Below are positions 1-8,151 of a stretch of 64,000 nucleotides of DNA, piece by piece. Each line of letters begins with the position of its first letter. Position 1 is the first letter of the stretch. Position numbers and translations under genes: made by a program. The stretch comes from Haloglomus litoreum (GTDB lineage: Archaea; Halobacteriota; Halobacteria; Halobacteriales; Haloarculaceae): the NCBI RefSeq assembly GCF_029338515.1, contig NZ_CP119988.1, positions 3,720,001 through 3,784,000 on the forward strand. Reading direction: 5' to 3'. Under the pieces are notes generated by a model that did not search any database, was not told where the DNA came from, and saw only the letters and a list, made by a program, of their open reading frames with translations.

Positions 1-258
1 CGGTCCGGTGACACCCGTCCCGACCGCCCCGACCGCCCCGGCTGTCCCGTCGGATTCCCCCGGTTCCCCGGGGGCGGCCGGTCCGTCGAGCGCGACGAGC
101 GCGAGGCCCGCGCGGACGCCGCTCCTGAGCAGCGCCCGATGCGGGTCGGGAAAGGCCGCCGCCTGGATGGCCAGCAGCCGCGGCAGGTCGGCCTCGCTCG
201 CGGTCCGGATACCAGATCCGGCCGCATCGGGGGGCGCCCCCGCAGGGTCGCCGCTCAT
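1..258 (-). CDS. GNAT N-acetyltransferase, RimI-like, N-terminal part (cut by window edge)
   Basis: An 86-codon open frame on the minus strand starts at the ATG ending at 258 and runs off the left edge. Residues 17-58 (GIRTASEADLPRLLAIQAAAF) look like the first strand and helix of a GNAT fold, as in RimI-type protein N-acetyltransferases that use acetyl-CoA. Residues after about 60 are a Gly/Ala/Val-rich linker, so the acetyl-CoA-binding part lies outside the window. Its ATG overlaps the TGA of the DUF92 gene (ATGA), so the two are probably co-translated. The fold call is good; the substrate is unknown. Confidence 0.7.
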   Translation of the reverse strand, partial: MSGDPAGAPPDAAGSGIRTASEADLPRLLAIQAAAFPDPHRALLRSGVRAGLALVALDGPAAPGEPGESDGTAGAVGAVGTGVTGP

Positions 259-1598
259 ACCAGTCCCAGTGCGAGTGCGAGTCCCGCTCCCACGACCGCG
301 CCGGCGAGCGTGGCGAACAGGTTGACACCCTGGTTGCCGAGCACCGGCCCTTCGAGCGTGGCCCCGAGCAGGCTGTCGGCGAGCGTGCCGGCGAACCCGC
401 CCACGACGACGACGGCGGTCGCGACCGGGCCCAGCTCGAAGAAGACCGCGGCGATGCCCGCGATGATGCCCGCGCCGACGAGGCCCGCGACCTGCCCCTG
501 CCACGTGACGGCGCCGTCGGTGCCGGGCTCGACGCGTTCGAGCGTGGTGACCAGCCGGGGCCCGTCGTACAGCCCGCCGATCTCGCTGGAGAGGGTGTCG
601 GCCATCGCCGTGGCGACGCTCCCGGCGAACGCGTACCGGAACAGTTCGGGCGGCACGCCGACACGGGTCGAGGCCGCGAACAGGACGACCGCGACCAGCG
701 CCACGGCGGAGTTCGCGAGGACGTTGCCGCCGCCACGTGCGCCCTCGTTGTCCTCGGCGATGCCGCGTGCGGCCTTCTCGTCGTAGCGGAACTTCGAGGA
801 GAGGCCGCCGAGGCCGAAGAAGGTGATGAGCAGCGCGAACCAGCCGTAGCCGCCGAGAACGATGGCCAGGAGCGCGAGCAGCACGCCCGTCAGCATCCCC
901 GAGAGCGAGGCGGTGCCGAGCGCGAACGCGACGTAGCCCAGGAGCGCCGAGACGCCGATACCCACCCCGACGCGGACGGCGGGCGCGGCGATGCCGAGTT
1001 CGAGGAAGCCCCACAGCAGGAGCGCCACCGACACCAGGACGAGCGGGTCGTCGCGCTCGAACAGTGCCGCGCGCAGCAGCGCCGCCCCGAGCGCGGCGAC
1101 GGCCGCGAGGAAGGCGACCAGCGGGAACGCGAGCCGCCCACCGGCGATCTCCCCCACGGCGAGGAAGCCCGCGGCGGCGGCCACCACCCCGCCGAGGGTG
1201 AACCCGGCGGTGACCGCGAACGGGTCGGTCGTCCGGAGCCGCACGAGTTCGGCGGCGACGTTGCCGACCACCAGGGCAGCCACGCTGCCGACGAACGCCG
1301 TCGGCGGAAGGCCGACCTGCCGGAGCGGGACCAGCAGCGCGAGGCCCGCACAGGCGAAGGCAAAGGCCGCGAGCCCGAACAGCCGGCCCTCCTCGTAGTC
1401 GCCGGGGCGCGCCAGCAGGTCGAACAGCGGGCCCTCGTCGACGACGTACAGCGCGGCCAGCCCGACCGCGACGAAGGGGAGTGCTGCGGCCCCGGCGGTG
1501 GTCAGGGGGTCGAGCCCCCGGCCCACGAGCAGCGGCACCACCAGCGCCAGCGAGCCGACGAGGGCGTACGCCCCCGCCCGCCGCACGTTCCCCGTCAC
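255..1598 (-). CDS. DUF92 (TIGR00297-type) polytopic membrane protein, possible prenyl-phosphate kinase
   Basis: The 447-residue protein is hydrophobic almost throughout, with about ten or more membrane spans. The conserved cytosolic signature region around residues 260-350 includes GGLSSKFRYDEKAARGIAED and later ADTLSSEIGGLYDG, both typical of DUF92. The plant member VTE6 is a phytyl-phosphate kinase, so archaeal members may phosphorylate prenyl phosphates; that is inference from the family. The UppS-like gene close by at 2279 strengthens an isoprenoid role. The C-terminus overlaps the RimI-like gene by four bases. The start is the first ATG, followed directly by a membrane span. Confidence 0.85.
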   Translation of the reverse strand: MTGNVRRAGAYALVGSLALVVPLLVGRGLDPLTTAGAAALPFVAVGLAALYVVDEGPLFDLLARPGDYEEGRLFGLAAFAFACAGLALLVPLRQVGLPPTAFVGSVAALVVGNVAAELVRLRTTDPFAVTAGFTLGGVVAAAAGFLAVGEIAGGRLAFPLVAFLAAVAALGAALLRAALFERDDPLVLVSVALLLWGFLELGIAAPAVRVGVGIGVSALLGYVAFALGTASLSGMLTGVLLALLAIVLGGYGWFALLITFFGLGGLSSKFRYDEKAARGIAEDNEGARGGGNVLANSAVALVAVVLFAASTRVGVPPELFRYAFAGSVATAMADTLSSEIGGLYDGPRLVTTLERVEPGTDGAVTWQGQVAGLVGAGIIAGIAAVFFELGPVATAVVVVGGFAGTLADSLLGATLEGPVLGNQGVNLFATLAGAVVGAGLALALGLV

Positions 1599-1709
1599 GA
1601 CCCGCCCGTTCCCGCGACGCGCACTTAACGCTCCCGAACAGGCCGGTCCGGAGAACCAGCTTCCGAAGGGGTGTCCCGCGGACCGGTCCTCGAACGGGGC
1701 CCGGCCGCC

Positions 1710-2174
1710 TCAGGCCACCAGCTTGGCGTACTCGACCTGTTTCGGCTCGTAGCCGTTCGCCTCGTAGAACGCCCGCGCACGGTCGTTGGCCCACTCGGTC
1801 CCGAGCGTGATGAACTCGCAGCCCTCGACCTCGGCAAGCCGCTCGACCCGTTCGAGGAGCGCCGTCCCGTGCCCCTCGCCTCTGAACCCCGGCTTGACGT
1901 ACAGGTCCGGGATGGCGAGGTAGCTGTCGTGCGTGCGCGTGGCGCGGGTGTCGGCCTCCGCGGAGACGTAGCCGACGGCGGCCCCGTCGGTTTCGAGCAG
2001 GAAGTCCCACCGCTGGTCGGCCGCCAGCAGCTCCTCGAAGCCGGCCGTCGCCCGCTCCAGCGCGTCCTCGCACAGCTCGTTGAGCGCCGAGTACGGTTCC
2101 ATCTCCTGGGCCAGTGGGTACCAGAACTCCTCGGCGATGAGCGCGGCATCGCCGACGGTGGCCTCGCGTATCAT
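1710..2174 (-). CDS. GNAT family N-acetyltransferase
   Basis: This 154-residue protein begins MIREATVGDAALIAEEFW and carries the GNAT acetyl-CoA loop (LYVKPGFRGEGHGTALLERV) near residues 92-112, followed by the typical ARAFYEANGYE segment near the C-terminus. It transfers an acetyl group from acetyl-CoA to an unknown amine. The start was set at the ATG ending at 2174, because the 32 codons upstream are unlike the family and would run towards the divergent UppS-like gene. It lies between DUF92 and UppS-like genes, facing the latter head to head across about 100 bp. Confidence 0.85.
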   Translation of the reverse strand: MIREATVGDAALIAEEFWYPLAQEMEPYSALNELCEDALERATAGFEELLAADQRWDFLLETDGAAVGYVSAEADTRATRTHDSYLAIPDLYVKPGFRGEGHGTALLERVERLAEVEGCEFITLGTEWANDRARAFYEANGYEPKQVEYAKLVA

Positions 2175-2278
2175 ACGCCCGCTTGTGGACACGGCCAGGT
2201 AAACTCCCTCGGGACCGGGCCCCCGGCCCCGGGACACTCGACCACACCGTTTAGGCCATACCCCGGCCAACGCCGTCC

Positions 2279-2887
2279 GTGGGCATCTACGACCGGTATC
2301 TGGAGGCGCGGGTACGAACGAGCGACGCCGACCGCCCCGAGCACGTCGCGCTGGTCATCACGGAGCGGGACCTGCTGGAGCCGGGGGCGTACGATACCCT
2401 CGCGGACTTCTTCGGCTGGGCGTTCGACCTCGGTGCCGAGCGCGTCACCGTCTACGTGAGCGTCATCGACGAGGACGCCGTCCCGACGCTGCGCCGGGCG
2501 TTCGACGAGGTGGAGGCCCCACGCGAGGTCGCGGTCCGCGGTCCGGGTGACGAGGAGCGGGCCGACGCGCCCATCCGGGTCTCGATGGGGCTCGGCGGCC
2601 GCGACGAGTTCGCCGCCGCCGTCCGGGGCGTCGCCGAGGAGGTCCAGGCCGGCGACCTCGACCCCGACGACATCACGGAGGCCGACATCGAGGACCGGCT
2701 CGTCTTCCCCGAGCCGCCGGACGTGGTCCTGAAGACCGGTGCCGAGCGGCTCTCCGACTTCATGATCTGGCAGTCCGTCTACTCCGAGCTCTACTTCACC
2801 GACGTCAACTGGCGGGACTTCCGCTACCGGGACTACCTCCGCGCGGTCCGGGACTTCCAGGACCGTCAGCGACGGTTCGGCCGGTAG
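2279..2887 (+). CDS. UppS-like cis-prenyltransferase family protein (short form)
   Basis: The C-terminal half matches undecaprenyl/polyprenyl diphosphate synthases: VLKTGAERLSDFMIWQSVYS then ELYFTDVNWRDF, and a terminal DRQRRFGR, equivalent to the family RxSGExRLSNFLLWQ...ELYF...W.DF...RRFG pattern. At 202 residues it is shorter than typical UppS (about 250-300), and the N-terminal HxMDGNxR-type diphosphate-binding motif is not visible (it reads MGIYDRYLEARVRTS). It may therefore be a divergent or non-catalytic subunit, comparable to NgBR/Nus1, rather than a full enzyme. The start is GTG. DUF92 nearby suggests a dolichol or prenyl-phosphate role. Confidence 0.8.
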   Translation: MGIYDRYLEARVRTSDADRPEHVALVITERDLLEPGAYDTLADFFGWAFDLGAERVTVYVSVIDEDAVPTLRRAFDEVEAPREVAVRGPGDEERADAPIRVSMGLGGRDEFAAAVRGVAEEVQAGDLDPDDITEADIEDRLVFPEPPDVVLKTGAERLSDFMIWQSVYSELYFTDVNWRDFRYRDYLRAVRDFQDRQRRFGR

Positions 2888-2942
2888 GCCGAATCCCGTG
2901 ACGAGCACAGCGAAGTCACGGAGGTTCGGCCGGTAGGCCGAA
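2874..2942. repeat. Direct repeat of gene end flanking a hairpin
   Basis: The 20-bp stretch GGTTCGGCCGGTAGGCCGAA occurs at 2874-2893, covering the last codons and TAG of the UppS-like gene, and again at 2923-2942. The 29 bp between contain a 7-bp stem, CCGTGAC (2896-2902) with GTCACGG (2914-2920). This looks like a local duplication of the gene end around a terminator-like hairpin. Confidence 0.7.
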
Positions 2943-2970
2943 CGTCGCCGCGAGTGCAGGACGGGCTACG

Positions 2971-3153
2971 TCACGTCGCCGGGTCGACACCGTCCCCGAG
3001 GAGGCCGTTGAACACGAGGAACGAGCCGACCAGCAGCAGGAGGACGGCGAGCCCGAGCGTGAGGTCGCCGGGGAGGTTCGACAGGAACACCGCCACGAGC
3101 GTCAGCTGGAGGCCACCGAACAGGGGCCGCGGACGGAGGGAATCGCTGTCCAT
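2971..3153 (-). CDS. Small two-span membrane protein
   Basis: A 60-residue frame starting MDSDSLRPRPLFGGLQLTLV has two hydrophobic stretches (about 14-28 and 33-52) and a short polar tail ending DGVDPAT. No family is recognised. The open frame extends 59 codons upstream, but that part lies over the neighbouring divergent gene in antisense and has no membrane character, so the internal ATG at 3153 was chosen. It faces away from the gene at 3232, with about 78 bp for two promoters. Confidence 0.6.
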   Translation of the reverse strand: MDSDSLRPRPLFGGLQLTLVAVFLSNLPGDLTLGLAVLLLLVGSFLVFNGLLGDGVDPAT

Positions 3154-3231
3154 GTGGACCTCAGGGGCATCGCCGGCAAGGCCGTTCGGGTCTCCGCAAC
3201 GGTTTCCCGGCCGCGCCGTCTCGCCCGGTAC

Positions 3232-3561
3232 ATGATCGATTTCGACCCGGAGCGGTTCGAGGAAGGCAAGTACGTCCACTACTTCGAGGAACTCGAATCG
3301 GCCTACACCGCGGCGTACCAGGCCCTGCACGGCGAGGTGGACTCCGGCATCCTCCGACCCATCGACCGGCGGGTGCTATCGGCGAGCGAGCCGTTCTACG
3401 AGGGCGACGGCGAGTTCCGGGTCGACCTGCCCGAGGACCCCTACGAGCGGGCGGGGCAGCCAGGGGACCCGGAGGCGTTCCAGGCCATCCTCGACCGGCT
3501 GGTCGCGGCCATCGAGCGGGAACTCCGCGAGGAGTTCGGGGTCGCGGACGGGGAGGGATGA
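3232..3561 (+). CDS. DUF5783-like haloarchaeal protein
   Basis: The 109-residue acidic protein begins MIDFDPERFEEGKYVHYFEE and contains LSASEPFYEGDGEFRVDLPE, a signature I associate with the haloarchaeal family DUF5783. It is soluble with no known activity. The start is the ATG at 3232; the 26 codons upstream (RVSATVSRPRRLARY) are basic and unlike the rest. It ends 18 bp from the stop of the convergent ABC permease gene. Confidence 0.75.
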   Translation: MIDFDPERFEEGKYVHYFEELESAYTAAYQALHGEVDSGILRPIDRRVLSASEPFYEGDGEFRVDLPEDPYERAGQPGDPEAFQAILDRLVAAIERELREEFGVADGEG

Positions 3562-3579
3562 CGCTCCCCCCGCGGGAGG

Positions 3580-4404
3580 TCACCCGACGTCGACGGTGCC
3601 GAACCGTCGGGCACCGACGAGGAGGCCGACAGCGGCAATCCCCAGCAGCACCAGCCCCGAGACGGCCGCCGGTCCGGCCCCGACCTCGTCGGGCGCCGAC
3701 GTGGATGCGGCCACGAGCCAGCGGCTCACCACGGCCAGCGACAGCGTGGGGTTGAGCGCCGACACGTACGGCGACAGTCCCGGCGGCAGGAGTGCCCGCA
3801 GCCCCGGCTCCAGCACCGCCTTCCAGACCGGCGCGTTCCACGCCAGGACGACGTAGGTGCCGGCGATGGCGACCAGCGCGCGGTACTGCGAGGCGAACGC
3901 GGCCGAGACCCCGACCGCGAAGGCGGTCCAGGCGGCACCGTACACCAGGACCCAGCCGCCGACCAGCAGGAACGGCACGACGGCGACGCGCTCGTTGAGC
4001 GCGAGCATCCCGGCCATGGCCGCGAGGAGCGCCGCCAGCACCCCCACCAGCATCGCCACGCGCGCCAGCAGCTTCCCGACGAGCACGTCCCGGCGGGTGC
4101 CGGCGAGACCCAGCAACAGCCGGACCGACCCGGACTCGCGCTCGGCAGCGACGGCGCCGTACGCCAGGGCGGCCACCACCAGGAACAGGTAGGTCGACAG
4201 GTAGCCCGGAACGAGCAGGACGCCCTCGACGGCCGGGGGCGGCTGCCCCTCGATCGCCCGGAGGTTCGAGGTCCGGCTCCAGAAGGCCGGCAGCACGAGC
4301 AGCGCCACCAGGACCAGCGCCCCCCACAGCAGTCGGCTCCGGCGCGCCTGTCGGAGGTCCTCCCGGGTAATCGTCGGGATGCGCGTCCCCGTGTCCGGCG
4401 TCAT
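3580..4404 (-). CDS. ABC transporter permease, ABC-2 type (NosY-like)
   Basis: The 274-residue protein starts with a short cytosolic segment (ITREDLRQARRSRLLWGALV) and has six predicted spans. The segment around VVAALAYGAVAAERESGSVR is the cytosolic loop motif of ABC-2/NosY-type permeases. Its ATG overlaps the TGA of the upstream ATPase gene (4401-4404), so the two form a two-gene exporter. A single permease gene suggests a homodimeric channel. The substrate cannot be told from sequence; export of a lipid, drug or copper-related factor is possible. Confidence 0.85.
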   Translation of the reverse strand: MTPDTGTRIPTITREDLRQARRSRLLWGALVLVALLVLPAFWSRTSNLRAIEGQPPPAVEGVLLVPGYLSTYLFLVVAALAYGAVAAERESGSVRLLLGLAGTRRDVLVGKLLARVAMLVGVLAALLAAMAGMLALNERVAVVPFLLVGGWVLVYGAAWTAFAVGVSAAFASQYRALVAIAGTYVVLAWNAPVWKAVLEPGLRALLPPGLSPYVSALNPTLSLAVVSRWLVAASTSAPDEVGAGPAAVSGLVLLGIAAVGLLVGARRFGTVDVG

Positions 4405-5393
4405 CGCTCGGTCCCCCCGGCGTCGGCTCCGGCGGTCGCGTCGGCGCCCTCGGTCGTCCCGCCGGCCGCTCGGCCGGTGCCGTCCCGGGGGGCAGCCGCG
4501 TCCGTGAGTTCGACGAACAGCTGCTCCAGTGACGGGCCCGCCTGCCCGACCCGCGTGACGGTCGCGCCGGCGTCGGTCAGTCGGGTGGCCACGGGGCCGG
4601 TGGCGGCCGCGTCGACACAGCGGACCCGGACGTGCCCGTCGTCGCGTCCGACCCCGAGTACGCCGTCGCCGACGCCGGGGTCGACATCCTCGGGGACCTC
4701 CGTCGCCACGACGACGTGTTCGGCGCGCCCGTCGACCCGTTCCCGGAGCCCGGCTACGGTGTCGACGGCGACCAGTTCGCCCTCGTGCAGGACTCCGAGC
4801 CGGTCACAGAGCGTCTCCACCTGGCCGGTGATGTGGCTGGAGAGGAAGACGGCGGCCCCGCGGTCGCGCTCCTCACGGATGACCCGGCGGACCCGGCGGG
4901 CCCCCTCCGGGTCGAGGCCGGCGAGCGGCTCGTCGAGGACGAGCAGCTCCGGCTCCCCGACGAGCGCGACCGCCAGCGCCAGCCGCTGGCGCATCCCGGT
5001 CGAGAACTCGCCGACGGGGCGGTCCGCGGCGGCCCCGATGCCGACCCGTTCGAGCAGCGCCGCCGGGTCCTCGTCGGTCCGCTGCATCTCCACGGCGAGC
5101 CGGAGGTGGTCGCGAGCGGTCGACCGGTCGTAGAACCCGGTCCCCTCCGCCACCGCGCCGACCCGCTGGCGGACCGCCCGCGAGTCGACCCACGGGTCGC
5201 GGTCGAGCACCCTGACGGTGCCACCGGTCGGCTCGGCCAGCCCCAGCAACAGGTCGATGGTGGTGGACTTGCCGGCACCGTTCGGCCCCAGGAACCCGAA
5301 CACCTCCCCCCGCTCGACGGCCAGGTCCAGCGACCGGACCGCCGTGACCGACCCGTACCGTTTCGTCAGCGACGCCGTCTCGATGACAGCCAT
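4401..5393 (-). CDS. ABC transporter ATP-binding protein
   Basis: This is a complete 330-residue ABC ATPase. Walker A is GPNGAGKST (residues 37-45), the signature is FSTGMRQR (132-139, in place of LSGGQ), Walker B with its glutamate is LLVLDEP (152-158), and the H-loop is FLSSHITGQ. The first 215 residues are the nucleotide-binding domain. The C-terminal 110 residues are an accessory domain like those of DrrA/CcmA-type exporters, ending in a low-complexity Gly/Ala/Thr/Asp tail. It is translationally coupled to the permease downstream and powers that exporter. Confidence 0.92.
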   Translation of the reverse strand: MAVIETASLTKRYGSVTAVRSLDLAVERGEVFGFLGPNGAGKSTTIDLLLGLAEPTGGTVRVLDRDPWVDSRAVRQRVGAVAEGTGFYDRSTARDHLRLAVEMQRTDEDPAALLERVGIGAAADRPVGEFSTGMRQRLALAVALVGEPELLVLDEPLAGLDPEGARRVRRVIREERDRGAAVFLSSHITGQVETLCDRLGVLHEGELVAVDTVAGLRERVDGRAEHVVVATEVPEDVDPGVGDGVLGVGRDDGHVRVRCVDAAATGPVATRLTDAGATVTRVGQAGPSLEQLFVELTDAAAPRDGTGRAAGGTTEGADATAGADAGGTER

Positions 5394-5459
5394 GTGCCCG
5401 GGACTGGGACCAGAACCGGGGTAAAGTTGCCGTACGGTTCAACGTCCGTTTCAGCCTGT

Positions 5460-5830
5460 GTGCTCCGGGAGTATTCGGTCGTGGCCCTCGCGACCGCCGT
5501 GGTCGGCACCAGCGTCGCAGGCCTCGGCGTGGGGCTGCGCTGCTTCCCGCTGGCGCCAGCGTCCCGGCGGGCCTCCCCGGCGCGGGCGCGCTCCCGCCCA
5601 CCTCCATCCCGGACGCCTTCGGCGGTACGGCGGCCTGCTCGCTGGGGCTGACGGCGCTGCCCACGCGCGTCGCGCCCGCTGACTACGACCCCGCCCGGCT
5701 CTCGACGGCGGTCCGGACGCTCGACGGCACGACGAACGGTACCGAGGAGACGGCACCGGCCGACGACGGGCGGCCACCCGTGTCGCGGACCCGGGATTCA
5801 GGGGGCTCGCGACCCGATGTTCGGCCGTGA
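5460..5830 (+). pseudogene. Probable secreted/membrane protein gene with a one-base frameshift at a G4 run
   Basis: From GTG 5460 the frame reads LREYSVVALATAVVGTSVAG, a membrane span or signal peptide, then turns into Arg/Pro-rich sequence. From about 5535 the frame one base earlier reads AALLPAGASVPAGLPGAGA and continues through a plausible soluble region (TSIPDAFGGTAACSLGLTAL) to a TGA that overlaps the next gene's GTG (GTGA, 5827-5830). Adding one G to the run at 5531-5534 joins the halves into a protein of about 123 residues. The overlap suggests the downstream frame is, or was, translated. It could be a real mutation, an assembly error or a recoding site. Confidence 0.5.
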
Positions 5831-6285
5831 GCGACGACGGCCCGGAGTACGACACGGACTTCCGCGAGCACCCGACCGAGTACCGGGTCGGCCGGGGTGA
5901 GGAAGGCGCGTTCAAGGTCGAACCGTACAAGAGCGAACTCCTGCCGCTCTGGGGCATCAAGACGGTCGCGGAGGCCGAGGAGGGCGCCGCCGCCATCCGC
6001 GAGCGGTTCGAGCAGTACCGCGAGGACGACGAGTTCCCGGGGATGGACATGGCCCGCAAGTACCTCCAGATGGGCTGGACGCGCGCGATGCGCTACGCGA
6101 AGTACCCGGGCGGGCAGAAGTACGAGACGACCGACGAGGGCGAACGCGTCGAGCGCGAGCCACAGCAGTGGTACGACGAGGAGAAGCGCGAGATCGCGCT
6201 CGTCTACAAGGCCGCGCTGGACGAGGTCCGCAAGGACGAGGTGTACCAGCGCCGCAAGGCCGAGTGGACGGAGGAGTACGGGTGA
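5827..6285 (+). CDS. DUF4385 family protein
   Basis: The 152-residue soluble protein shows the DUF4385 signatures: FREHPTEYRVGRGEEGAFKV, EPYKSELLPLWGIKT and FPGMDMARKYLQMGWTRAMR. These occur in bacterial, phage and archaeal members of usual length about 140-160 residues. No activity is established. The start GTG overlaps the stop of the frameshifted upstream frame, so this gene may depend on that frame for translational coupling. It converges on the M23-like gene. Confidence 0.88.
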   Translation: MSDDGPEYDTDFREHPTEYRVGRGEEGAFKVEPYKSELLPLWGIKTVAEAEEGAAAIRERFEQYREDDEFPGMDMARKYLQMGWTRAMRYAKYPGGQKYETTDEGERVEREPQQWYDEEKREIALVYKAALDEVRKDEVYQRRKAEWTEEYG

Positions 6286-6358
6286 GGAACTCCATCCCGT
6301 AACCAGCAGATAAGCCGATTACCACAAGAATTTTCGAATTACACCCACCTCCGACGAA

Positions 6359-7261
6359 TTATCCGAGCCGTACGGGGTCGTCCGTCGGGACCACGTCCAC
6401 CTGCACCTCGTCGCCGACGGCGTGGTCGTGGCCGCGCGCGACGACTTTCGCCCCCAGTTCCTCGCGCCCGACGAACAGCGACAGCCCCGTCACCGGCTCG
6501 CCGTCGAGCCGGACCGCCACGTCGGCCCATTCGACATCCCGGTCACGGACGACCCCGACGCGCTGGCCGAGCAGCGAGACGGGGTACTCGTCGCGGGGGG
6601 CGCTCGACCCGAACCGACCCCCGCCGGCGTAGTGGGGGAGGCCACCGTCCAGCGGGGCGCCGTCGTCGCTGGCGAGCGCCGCCCACCCGCTGCCGGGGGA
6701 TGCGGGCCGGTCGAGCCGGACGTACGTCTTGCCGGCCTCGACGACGGTGCCGTGCCCGTCCCAGCCGACGGGCGTGATGGCGACGTCGGTGTCGAGCGCG
6801 AGTCGCGGCGAGCCACGCGCCCGGAGCAGGTTCGCGCCGCGGTGACGGAGTTCGAGGTGGAGGTGGTTCGCGACCCAGGGCGCGAAGAAGCCCGAGCGGA
6901 CGAGTCGGCCCAGCGGCTGGCCGGGCTCGACCTCGTCGCCCGGCACGACGGACGGGTCGACGTGGAGGACCCGCGCAACCCACTCCTCGTCGTACTCGTT
7001 CCCGTCGAGGGTGAGGCCGGGCGTGGCCGCCTCGTCGACGGCCACGAGGAGGACGGTGTCGGTCACCTCGGCGTACTCCTTCGCGGGGACGCGCCGCTCC
7101 TCGATGTCGAGGACGGTCCCCGCGACCGGGGAGGGCGCCACCTCGTCCTCGCGGTCGGGGTAGAGGTCGACCGCACAACCGAGGTCGTGGGCCGGATAGG
7201 GGGAGTTGTACAGCGAGAAGCGCGGGTAGCGGGCGAGGAGGGCGTCCCCCAGCGTAGGCAT
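6359..7261 (-). CDS. M23-like (duplicated hybrid motif) domain protein
   Basis: In this 300-residue protein the first half resembles the LytM/M23 metallopeptidase fold. SPYPAHDLGCAVDLYP supplies H25 and D32, VAPSPVAGTVL is the usual strand after it, and WVANHLHLELRH supplies the HxH pair at 133 and 135. In M23 enzymes these residues bind zinc and cut peptidoglycan, which archaea lack, so the substrate must differ or the domain may be structural. The second half (about 150-300) is a beta-rich region I do not recognise. No signal peptide is present. The start ATG is followed directly by the domain. Confidence 0.7.
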   Translation of the reverse strand: MPTLGDALLARYPRFSLYNSPYPAHDLGCAVDLYPDREDEVAPSPVAGTVLDIEERRVPAKEYAEVTDTVLLVAVDEAATPGLTLDGNEYDEEWVARVLHVDPSVVPGDEVEPGQPLGRLVRSGFFAPWVANHLHLELRHRGANLLRARGSPRLALDTDVAITPVGWDGHGTVVEAGKTYVRLDRPASPGSGWAALASDDGAPLDGGLPHYAGGGRFGSSAPRDEYPVSLLGQRVGVVRDRDVEWADVAVRLDGEPVTGLSLFVGREELGAKVVARGHDHAVGDEVQVDVVPTDDPVRLG

Positions 7262-7373
7262 ACGCGGCGTTGGGGTGGCGACGGTTTAGCGGCGTCGGGT
7301 CAGGCCTCGTCCCCGGGTGATGCCGTCACGTCGAACGCCGCCGGGTCGGCCTCCGCGACCGCGGGCGGTCCGC

Positions 7374-7784
7374 CTACGCCAGCCCGATCTCCGTCGCGAC
7401 CTCGCGGTACGTCTCGTAGAAGGCGGCGGGTTCCGCGAGCGCACCCGCGGCGACGCCGAAGACGTTCACCGTGGCCTCGCCATCGGGACCCTCCAGCGCG
7501 ACCGACCAGTTCACCCGGCCCTGCTGCCACGCGCCGTCGTGACTCCGCACGAGCGTCTCGCCGAAGTAGCTCCCGAACTGGACGGCCACGCCCGACAGTG
7601 CGCTCGGGTCGCTGTCGGCTTCTGCTTCGGCGTCCTCGGGGCCGTAGTACGTGTCGACCAGCGAGTCCAGATGCCGGAGCGAGGCGGGCGTGAAGTCCAG
7701 CGGGTAGTCGTCCCAGTACTCGACGCACTCCTCGGCGGCGATGCGGAACGACTCGGGCGGGTCGGGGGCGGCGTCCGCTGACAC
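7374..7784 (-). CDS. Conserved-looking hypothetical protein
   Basis: A 136-residue acidic soluble frame from GTG 7784 starts VSADAAPDPPESFRIAAEEC and contains LSGVAVQFGSYFGETLVRSH, VNWSVALEGP and a terminal EVATEIGLA. I cannot assign a family with confidence. The extended frame upstream is Arg/Ser-rich and antisense-like, so the GTG was chosen. After the TAG, a different frame (7302-7373) reads PPAVAEADPAAFDVTASPGD with haloarchaeal composition, so the original C-terminus may have been lost to a frameshift. Confidence 0.6.
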   Translation of the reverse strand: MSADAAPDPPESFRIAAEECVEYWDDYPLDFTPASLRHLDSLVDTYYGPEDAEAEADSDPSALSGVAVQFGSYFGETLVRSHDGAWQQGRVNWSVALEGPDGEATVNVFGVAAGALAEPAAFYETYREVATEIGLA

Positions 7785-7848
7785 ACCTCGACCTGCGAGC
7801 GCGAGCGCCGAAGCCCTTGTGCTCGGCCGATGGCGACGGGGGTGCCGC

Positions 7849-8151
7849 TCAGTCGAACAGTGGGCCCTCGGTGACGGGGATGTCAGTCGGGCCGTCGTCG
7901 GCCGCATCGGCGCGGCCCTCGTCAGCGTCCATCGGTCGGCCGCCGTCCGGCACGAGCGTCGGTTCGGCCTGCCGCTTCGCGCCGTCGAGGAGACTCCCCA
8001 CGAGGTAGCCCAGCGCGGCACCGAGGCCGGCGTTGAAGCCGGTCGCGAACGGGCCACCCTGCTTCGTGCCGACCTTCGTTCCGAGATACGCGCCGGTCTG
8101 GGCGCCGTAGCGAGCACCGCGGTCGCTGCGCTTGCACGGGCAGAGCTTCAT
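7849..8151 (-). CDS. Hypothetical protein with Cys-rich start and glycine-rich segment
   Basis: The 100-residue protein begins MKLCPCKRSDRGARYGAQTG, with a CPC pair near the N-terminus. A glycine-rich amphipathic stretch (about 18-58, ending GLGAALGYLVGSLLDG) may insert in or lie on the membrane. The C-terminal 40 residues are acidic. The start at 8151 was chosen over the upstream ATG because it begins the recognisable sequence. No function is known. Confidence 0.55.
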   Translation of the reverse strand: MKLCPCKRSDRGARYGAQTGAYLGTKVGTKQGGPFATGFNAGLGAALGYLVGSLLDGAKRQAEPTLVPDGGRPMDADEGRADAADDGPTDIPVTEGPLFD

